A stretch of DNA of 19,858 nucleotides from CAJBIL01 sp049295655 (lineage in GTDB: Bacteria; Pseudomonadota; Gammaproteobacteria; Burkholderiales; Rhodocyclaceae): the NCBI GenBank assembly GCA_049295655.1, contig JBAQRB010000048.1, positions 1 through 19,858 on the forward strand, written 5' to 3'. The notes under the pieces were generated by a model, which searched no databases, was not told the origin of the DNA, and saw only the letters and a program-made list of their open reading frames with translations. Both the position numbers and the translations under genes were made by a program. This document shows positions 15,279-19,858 of the stretch, piece by piece; position 1 is the stretch's first letter, and each line of letters opens with the position of its first letter.

Positions 15279-15331
15279 GGGGACAGACCACTGTTTTTGC
15301 CCTTCTCAAAACAAAACCGTGGTCTGTCCCC
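15279..15331. repeat. GGGGACAGACCAC palindrome (REP-like)
   Basis: ggggacagaccactgtttt (15279-15297) is inverted at 15313-15331 with one mismatch in 19, around a 15-nt loop. The following sequence contains tagtttttgc and tagttttt, so it may also end transcription on the plus strand. Palindromes of this type are typical of extragenic elements mobilised by RAYT transposases, a remnant of which lies at 16072-16455. Confidence 0.8.
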
Positions 15332-15360
15332 TAGTTTTTGCTAGTTTTTAAATGTCGTCC

Positions 15361-15651
15361 TCAATGGTAATCCTGTTCGCGTTGATGGCGAATGGCCAGA
15401 ATCAGCGCCATATCGGCGCCCTCGTCGTAGCTGTAAAGCGCCAGATACCCGGATTGGCCGCGAGAAATGACCAGTTCGCGCAAACCCTGTGGCAAAGGCC
15501 GGCCCATGCGCGGATGCCGTTCCAGAACCGACAGGGCATCGAGAATCAAGTCGATGATTTCAACAGCGCCTTCAGCGTCGGTTTCCAGCAGAAAGTCCGC
15601 CAGGCGCTCCAAGTCATCGGCAGCTTCCGGCGCCAGCAGCCAGCGCGTCAT
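15361..15651 (-). CDS. ParE/RelE-superfamily toxin
   Basis: The 96-residue protein from ATG 15651 starts MTRWLLAPEAADDLERLADFL and has VEIIDLILDALSVLERHPRMGRPL, GLRELVIS, GYLALYSYDEGADMALILAIRHQRE. This is the ParE/RelE fold pattern: two N-terminal helices, RPL turn, GLREL strand, and a C-terminal ILAIRHQRE strand. ParE members poison DNA gyrase and RelE members cut mRNA; the sequence looks closer to ParE. ATG 15651 was chosen because it overlaps the antitoxin stop by 4 bp (ATGA), which suggests coupled translation. Confidence 0.87.
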   Translation of the reverse strand: MTRWLLAPEAADDLERLADFLLETDAEGAVEIIDLILDALSVLERHPRMGRPLPQGLRELVISRGQSGYLALYSYDEGADMALILAIRHQREQDYH

Positions 15652-15950
15652 GCTTTGGTTTCCACACACTCCGTAATGGGCTGTGCCGACGGGCGCGGAG
15701 CAGACTGCCCCCGCACACGGCCACGCAGATAATCTGCAAAGGCTGGCCCGTCGATGGCTTGGCCGGTGGCGATTACCTGTGCGCGCGCCGCCAATGCCCG
15801 TGCCACAAATGCTGCCTCCGCCTCCGCCTGCGCCAGCTCGGCAGCAATGGCCTTGACCATGAAGGCATGGGGGGTCATTCCCCGGTCGGCAGCAACCCTC
15901 AGCAGGCGGTTTCGTGTCGCTTCATCCAGCTTGACCGACAAGTTGGGCAT
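15648..15950 (-). CDS. Ribbon-helix-helix antitoxin of the ParE-type toxin
   Basis: The 100-residue protein begins MPNLSVKLDEATRNRLLRVAADRGMTPHAFMVKAIAAEL, the beta strand plus two helices of a CopG/Arc-type ribbon-helix-helix DNA-binding domain. A charged alanine-rich helix and a Pro/Ser-rich tail follow, likely binding the toxin. ATG is preceded by GGAG with a 7-bp gap. It is the first gene of the operon and should autorepress its promoter. Confidence 0.87.
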   Translation of the reverse strand: MPNLSVKLDEATRNRLLRVAADRGMTPHAFMVKAIAAELAQAEAEAAFVARALAARAQVIATGQAIDGPAFADYLRGRVRGQSAPRPSAQPITECVETKA

Positions 15951-15979
15951 GGCAAACTCCGAGCGTTAATGGTGTTGAT

Positions 15980-16008
15980 ATCTTACTACCCGCAAATGAC
16001 TTCTGCAA
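15980..16008 (-). promoter_or_regulatory. Promoter candidate of the ParD/ParE-type operon
   Basis: On the minus strand TTGCAG (16003-16008) and TAAGAT (15980-15985) are separated by 17 bp, about 30 bp before the antitoxin start. The -10 box matches consensus at 4 of 6 and the -35 at 3 of 6. Found by eye. Confidence 0.4.
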
Positions 16009-16071
16009 TATTTTCTGGGGGGAAAAGGGCGGGCTCGAATTGGCCGCAATCTCGGCGCGAAACAGAGGGCT

Positions 16072-16455
16072 TTAGAACAAATTTCCTGATTCCAGCTCAG
16101 GCATTTTGCGCGGGCGCCCCGCTTTCCCCGGCTGTGCCCGCCGGCCCAAGGCATGCGCTATCTGCTCGCCAAAACGCGTATCGCCTAGCGCAAAATTACC
16201 GTTCGTTGCCTTGCGAATTTGATCCACCAATCCCGGCTCCAGTTCGAAGCGAAACAACTCGCGATAGGCGGCTTGACGCTCCGTAGCCTCCCGCCCCAAA
16301 CCCAGATACAGTTCATGCGGCTGCACCAGCGCATTCTCTTCGCCTTGTGCATTCGTCCGATAGCTATTCCCCCGGATGTTCCACCATCCCGGCGCGTACC
16401 GGATTCAGTTCAATGTAGCGCTGGCAAGCCAGAAGATAGCTTTCCTCCTGCGTCA
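16072..16455 (-). pseudogene. Remnant of a REP-associated tyrosine transposase (RAYT, IS200-like superfamily)
   Basis: Minus-strand translation from about 16455 gives SCLTQEESYLLACQRYIE then LNPVRAGMVEHPGE and a stop; after a shift near 16361-16370 it continues SYRTNAQGEENALVQPHELYLGL and on to GNFALGDTRFGEQIAHALGRR and PGKAGRPRK, ending at 16072. RYIELNPVRAGMV, PHELYLALG and RFGEQI...GRPRK are the C-terminal hallmarks of RAYT proteins. Around HPGE-SYR the usual YPWSS codons are missing, so a short deletion caused the frameshift. The whole N-terminal catalytic part (HUH and Tyr motifs) is gone. Its 5' break coincides with the 173-bp repeat copy 2. It is certainly non-functional as a transposase. 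Confidence 0.85.
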
Positions 16456-16460
16456 GACAG

Positions 16461-16633
16461 GAGCTGGTTATTTCGCATAGCGTTCGTCTGGGACGAAGGC
16501 AGCAGCTCGCCATAGTTCCGCAAGTTGGCCGAAGAGCGAATAGATACGCCAGTCTTCGGCAGATTCATGCGCAGTCGGACGAGGCTATCGTTCGTCCTGA
16601 ACGAACGCTTCGCCGAAGCCATCGCCTGCCAAA
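16461..16633. repeat. 173-bp dispersed repeat, copy 2
   Basis: Same element as 13776-13948, same orientation and length. The internal 131-bp unit spans 16479-16609, with ends agcgttcgtc and aacgaacgct. Its left end abuts the broken 5' end of the RAYT remnant. Confidence 0.8.
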
Positions 16634-16706
16634 CCGTTAGCCACGGCAAAAATCGGCGTTGTGCGATAGGCGCCGGGAATTCAGGGGGCGATGGATTCGA
16701 TCGCCT

Positions 16707-16774
16707 TGGAAATTGCCGAAATGCGCCAGCCGTTGAATCGATGGCTGCCTCACCGGCAGCAATCGACCCATTGC
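16707..16774. repeat. Dispersed ~70-bp repeat, copy 2 (right edge of accessory island)
   Basis: Matches 12308-12380 in the same orientation, from tggaaattgccgaaatgcgc to atcgacccattgc. The two full copies enclose the coiled-coil gene, both toxin-antitoxin pairs and the RAYT remnant. The rest of 16634-16872 holds no gene I can support. Confidence 0.8.
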
Positions 16775-16872
16775 CGTCTGATACGAACGGCATTGGCAAT
16801 GCTGGTCGACACCGCCAGTCCCGACAATGGCCGACGTCATTGTGCGGCAAGCGCGATTGGCGTCGAGTGGTC

Positions 16873-18492
16873 TCAGACCCGGAAGTGACTGACGGCCTGG
16901 CGGGTTTCGCTGGCCAGCGACGCCAGTCGTTGCGCCGTCTCGGCGGTTTCCCGTGTCGCTGAACTGTTCTTCTCCGACATTTGGGCGATTTTTTCCACAT
17001 TGACGGCAATCTCGTTGCTTGCCACGCTTTGTTCCTTGAGCGCGTGCGATATTTCATTGACTGCGCCAACCACGCGTTGCGTGCCGTCATCGATGCCCAG
17101 CATGGCGTCGTTCGCCTTCTGCGCCATGCTCGTTCCTTGCTCGACGCGCGCCACCGCCTGCTGCATGGTATCCACCGCGGCCAGCGCGCTGTTCTGCACA
17201 TGGCCGATCATCTCGCTGATTTCGGTGGTCGCCTTGGCTGTGCGCTCGGCCAGCTTGCGCACTTCGTCCGCCACCACCGCAAAGCCACGCCCCTGTTCGC
17301 CAGCGCGCGCGGCCTCGATGGCGGCATTCAGGGCAAGCAAATTGGTCTGGTCGGCAACCTCCTTGATGACCTGAACGATGCCGGAGATTTTCTGCGAGCT
17401 TTCGCCCATGGTCTTGATCGTTCCCGCCGCATCGTCAACCGTCTGCGATATGGACTTCATCTCGCCCACCATGGCTTCGATAATGCGGTTGCCATCCTGC
17501 GACATGCTCCCCGTATCGGTCGTCACGCTGTGGGCTTCACGCGCGCTGTCGGAGACGTGGCTGATCGAAACGGTCATTTCTTCCACCGCCGCGGCCATGG
17601 CGGAAGCGGACGAACTCTGCTCCTCGGTCGCGCTGGCGACCTCGGCCGAACTTGCGGCCAGTTGCTGGGCCGCCGAGGCAAGCTCTCCGGCATTTTCTCT
17701 TAACCCATTTACCATGCCCCGCAGACTGCTCTGCATTTCGCTGGTGGCTGCCATCAGGCTGGAGCGATCGCCAGGCTGGACTCGGATCTCGGTAGTCAGG
17801 TCGCCCTGGGCGATGCGTGCGACCACGGCTTTCACTTCGTCCGGCTCTCCACCGAGCGGTCCGGTGACCGAACGGATGATCCAGATGCTGATCCCGCCGC
17901 CAATCAGCAGGGACAGCACCACCAACATGATGGAAAGATTGCGCGCCTGCTCGTAGGACTCGCTGGCGGATTGACTCGCCGCGTTAACCAGTTCGGCTTG
18001 AAAGCCGCCAAAAGTTTGCAGGGCGTCCTGATAGGCGCTCAGTATCGGCCGTAATTCTTTGTTTAGAAACTGCCGCGCCGCCTCGGTATTGTCGCTCTCG
18101 ATCAGGACGATCAGCTTTTCCTGACCCGCAATGTAATGCTCGCGCTGGGTCAGGACATTCGCCAATATCTCCTTGCCACGCGGCAAGGTCACCAACGCTT
18201 TCAATTGCTCGATCTGGCTGCCGATCGCCTTGCGGCTCTCCAGGACACGTTCCTTTTGTTTGACCAAATCCTCGCGCTGGTCGGTCAGCATCATGTTGCG
18301 CAGAGAAATGGCAATCCGATTCGTGTGCTGGATGATGTCGTTAGTCATCTGCGCCTTGACCCAGCGGTCTTTCGCGATCAAGCGGGTTATCTCGTCGAGT
18401 TGCGCAAGCCGGCTAATGCCGTTGCCGGCAATCAGAATCAGCAGCGAGATGACGATGGAGAAACCCAGAATCAAGCGTGTTTTAACAGTCAT
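16873..18492 (-). CDS. Methyl-accepting chemotaxis protein
   Basis: The 539-residue inner-membrane chemoreceptor has TM1 about 7-24, a periplasmic four-helix-bundle-type ligand domain about 25-185 (KDRWVKAQMTNDIIQHTNRI, RNMMLTDQRED, as in the 4HB_MCP family), TM2 about 186-206, and a HAMP domain starting RSVTGPLGGEPDEVKAVV. The cytoplasmic signalling domain follows, with the near-invariant hairpin tip VADQTNLLALNAAIEAARAGEQGRGFAVVADEVRKLAERT. It signals to CheA/CheW; the ligand is unknown. It ends SHFRV with no C-terminal CheR-binding pentapeptide. It lies 80 bp downstream of a diguanylate cyclase gene on the same strand, with no terminator between, so the two are probably co-transcribed. The upstream ribosome site (AAAGAGA, about 9 bp) is modest. 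Confidence 0.95.
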   Translation of the reverse strand: MTVKTRLILGFSIVISLLILIAGNGISRLAQLDEITRLIAKDRWVKAQMTNDIIQHTNRIAISLRNMMLTDQREDLVKQKERVLESRKAIGSQIEQLKALVTLPRGKEILANVLTQREHYIAGQEKLIVLIESDNTEAARQFLNKELRPILSAYQDALQTFGGFQAELVNAASQSASESYEQARNLSIMLVVLSLLIGGGISIWIIRSVTGPLGGEPDEVKAVVARIAQGDLTTEIRVQPGDRSSLMAATSEMQSSLRGMVNGLRENAGELASAAQQLAASSAEVASATEEQSSSASAMAAAVEEMTVSISHVSDSAREAHSVTTDTGSMSQDGNRIIEAMVGEMKSISQTVDDAAGTIKTMGESSQKISGIVQVIKEVADQTNLLALNAAIEAARAGEQGRGFAVVADEVRKLAERTAKATTEISEMIGHVQNSALAAVDTMQQAVARVEQGTSMAQKANDAMLGIDDGTQRVVGAVNEISHALKEQSVASNEIAVNVEKIAQMSEKNSSATRETAETAQRLASLASETRQAVSHFRV

Positions 18493-18572
18493 TTTCTATT
18501 ATCTCTTTCCATTTTTGCTATCCGGATTTTTCGCTGGACGAAGCATCGTGAAGCGTGCCGCCAGTCATTGCG

Positions 18573-19580
18573 CTATTGCACAACGATATCGGCAGATTCC
18601 ACCCCCGGTCTTCTGGGTACCACGCACGCCCGGTTACGGCCGCTTTCCTTGGCTAGATAAAGGGCTTGATCCGCCAAGGAAATCAGCGCGCACGACTGAC
18701 TGTCACGGGTTGGGGTGAGACACGCCACGCCCAGGCTAAGGGTGACCCACGGCGCCACATCGCTGTTGGCGTGAGGCAGCGCCATGGCTTCGGTCTCCGA
18801 GCGTATGCACTCTGCGACTTTGCGCGCCCCATCCAGGTCGGTGTTGGGAAGAATGACGGCAAACTCTTCTCCGCCATAACGAGCCGTCATGTCGGTGGCC
18901 CGGAGTGCCTGACCTTGAAGAATGGCGGACACCGCCTTGAGGCATTCGTCGCCGCCTTGGTGACCGTAGTGGTCGTTGTAGCGCTTGAAATAATCCACGT
19001 CTGCCATGATCAGCGAGAGCGGTGCGGTTTGGCGCTGGGCTCGGCTCCACTCGAGGTCCATCTTCTCGTCGAAGCTGCGGCGATTGGCGATGCCGGTGAG
19101 CGCGTCGCTGGTGGCCAATTGTTGCAGGGCAATCTGGGCATTCTTGTGGTCTGTCATGTCACGCAAGGTTTCGACCACGGCAAGCAGCTGACCATCCTCC
19201 CCGTAGATCGGTCCGGCGTCGATCGCCAGATAAAGGCGGGTTCCCATCCGGGGCATGAGGCACCAATTCTCCGCCTTGATGCCGTGCCCGTACTCGGCGG
19301 GCTCGGTGTGGTAAGCGTAGAGGGTGTCAAGCTCATCCTTGCGCCGCTGCGCGAGAACGTCCGCGAGACACAAGCGCGGCTCGGAATAGAACGCCTGCCA
19401 ATGATTGGAGGTGCCTATCACGTCAGCCGCCGAAACACCGGTCAGGCGTTCGCAGGCATGATTCCAGATAATCACCCGGCAATCGTGGTCGAGCACGAAG
19501 GTGGGAACGACGAGATGCTGCATCAAATTGACGGCAAAGATCCGATCTTGCTGATTCAACAGTGAATTCTTTTGGGTCAT
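18573..19580 (-). CDS. PAS-domain diguanylate cyclase (GGEEF)
   Basis: It makes cyclic di-GMP from two GTP. The 335-residue soluble protein has a PAS domain about 15-145 (VVPTFVLDHDCRVIIWNHACERLTGVSAADVIG, with DAGPIYGEDGQLLAVVETLRDMTDHK at its end) and a GGDEF domain about 155-325 (LATSDALTGIANRRSFDE, ADVDYFKRYNDHYGHQGGDECL). The active site GGEEF is at 236-240, and the inhibitory-site motif Arg-Ala-Thr-Asp at 227-230 sits exactly 5 residues upstream, so it should be catalytically active and product-inhibited. No membrane segment is visible. ATG 19580 has AGGGAG 6 bp upstream. It is first in a probable two-gene operon with a chemoreceptor, linking c-di-GMP to motility control. Confidence 0.94.
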   Translation of the reverse strand: MTQKNSLLNQQDRIFAVNLMQHLVVPTFVLDHDCRVIIWNHACERLTGVSAADVIGTSNHWQAFYSEPRLCLADVLAQRRKDELDTLYAYHTEPAEYGHGIKAENWCLMPRMGTRLYLAIDAGPIYGEDGQLLAVVETLRDMTDHKNAQIALQQLATSDALTGIANRRSFDEKMDLEWSRAQRQTAPLSLIMADVDYFKRYNDHYGHQGGDECLKAVSAILQGQALRATDMTARYGGEEFAVILPNTDLDGARKVAECIRSETEAMALPHANSDVAPWVTLSLGVACLTPTRDSQSCALISLADQALYLAKESGRNRACVVPRRPGVESADIVVQ

Positions 19581-19792
19581 CGACTACTCCCTTGGGGTGC
19601 GTTCGCCAGCGGTCTAAAAATCGCCTCGCGCAGACATCTCAACGCTCGAAACGTATCCGGCGCACAGGAAACCCCTGCACCTCATCGTTTGATGGCGCAG
19701 GACGCGGCAAACAAACGATTCACCTTTCGGCAATCTACGCCTAAAGTCATAGTGCTCTTTGATATCCGTCAATGATTGAGTCGATACTGAAT

Positions 19793-19831
19793 GCTGCGCC
19801 GGGCCTCAGGCCAAGTACGCGTGCCCGAGCG
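19793..19831. repeat. 39-bp dispersed repeat, copy 2
   Basis: Matches 14977-15015 at 37 of 39 positions. It appears to overlap the 3' end of a minus-strand reading frame entering from the right edge. The gap 19581-19792 upstream of the diguanylate cyclase gene shows no other gene; its promoter must lie here but I cannot place it. Confidence 0.75.
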
Positions 19832-19858
19832 AGCGCACGAGGATGCCGACGCAGGCGC
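19806..19858 (-). CDS. Possible 3' end of a minus-strand gene cut by the window edge
   Basis: The minus-strand frame entering from the edge reads ACVGILVRSLGHAYLA and stops at TGA (19806-19808). The amino-acid pattern looks protein-like and its last residues are repeated in a degraded form at 14977-15015. Too short to identify, and an alternative frame is also open here. Confidence 0.3.
   Translation of the reverse strand, partial: ACVGILVRSLGHAYLA

Noticed and set aside
13583..16872. CRISPR array
   Set aside because: The repeats are few, of unequal length and irregularly spaced; no regular repeat-spacer pattern or cas gene is present.
16410..17201. 263-codon minus-strand frame covering the chemoreceptor 3' end and repeats
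   Set aside because: Out-of-frame reading of the receptor gene running into the repeat copies.

Overview
The window looks like a chromosome segment from a GC-rich betaproteobacterium, most likely in or near the Rhodocyclaceae (Dechloromonas/Azonexus/Accumulibacter-like). That placement is inferred from gene content, strong third-position GC, and repeats of the REP/RAYT type; no marker gene is present to confirm it.

Left part (1-5335, + strand). The 3' part of a monomeric NADP-isocitrate dehydrogenase gene is followed by an intrinsic terminator, then a complete gene for the unrelated homodimeric NADP-isocitrate dehydrogenase (icd) with its own promoter candidate and terminator. Next comes a tight three-gene signalling operon: a single-domain CheY-like receiver, a CheC-type phosphatase with two recognisable active-site signatures, and a soluble PAS histidine kinase.

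Middle part (5336-12222). A minus-strand SulP anion transporter carries a STAS domain and a cyclic-nucleotide-binding domain. Its upstream region is a 180-bp inverted-repeat structure. Then come a class III CoA-transferase and, 42 bp later, a sigma-28/FliA-type sigma factor, a DUF2789 protein, and a convergent MFS transporter of the metabolite:H+ symporter type with a ~100-residue periplasmic insertion.

Accessory island (about 12223-16872). This is a repeat-rich mosaic holding an AT-rich, clearly foreign gene for a coiled-coil protein with two transmembrane segments, a MazE/MazF-type toxin-antitoxin pair, a ParD/ParE-type pair, a frameshifted remnant of a REP-associated tyrosine transposase (RAYT), and a small remnant of a chemotaxis receptor with an in-frame stop. 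At least four dispersed repeat families occur here: a 173-bp direct repeat containing a 131-bp unit with ~10-bp terminal inverted repeats; a ~70-bp repeat whose copies bracket the island; a 39-bp repeat shared with the right edge; and GGGG(A/T)CAG palindromes.

Right part (16873-19858, - strand). A PAS-GGEEF diguanylate cyclase with an intact product-inhibition site lies 80 bp upstream of a methyl-accepting chemotaxis protein, probably as one transcript. The last ~50 bp may be the 3' end of another minus-strand gene.

The best candidate for something undescribed is the foreign coiled-coil membrane protein in the repeat/toxin-antitoxin island. The CheY/CheC/PAS-kinase operon and the inverted-repeat leader of the SulP gene are next. 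No CRISPR array, tRNA or rRNA was seen.
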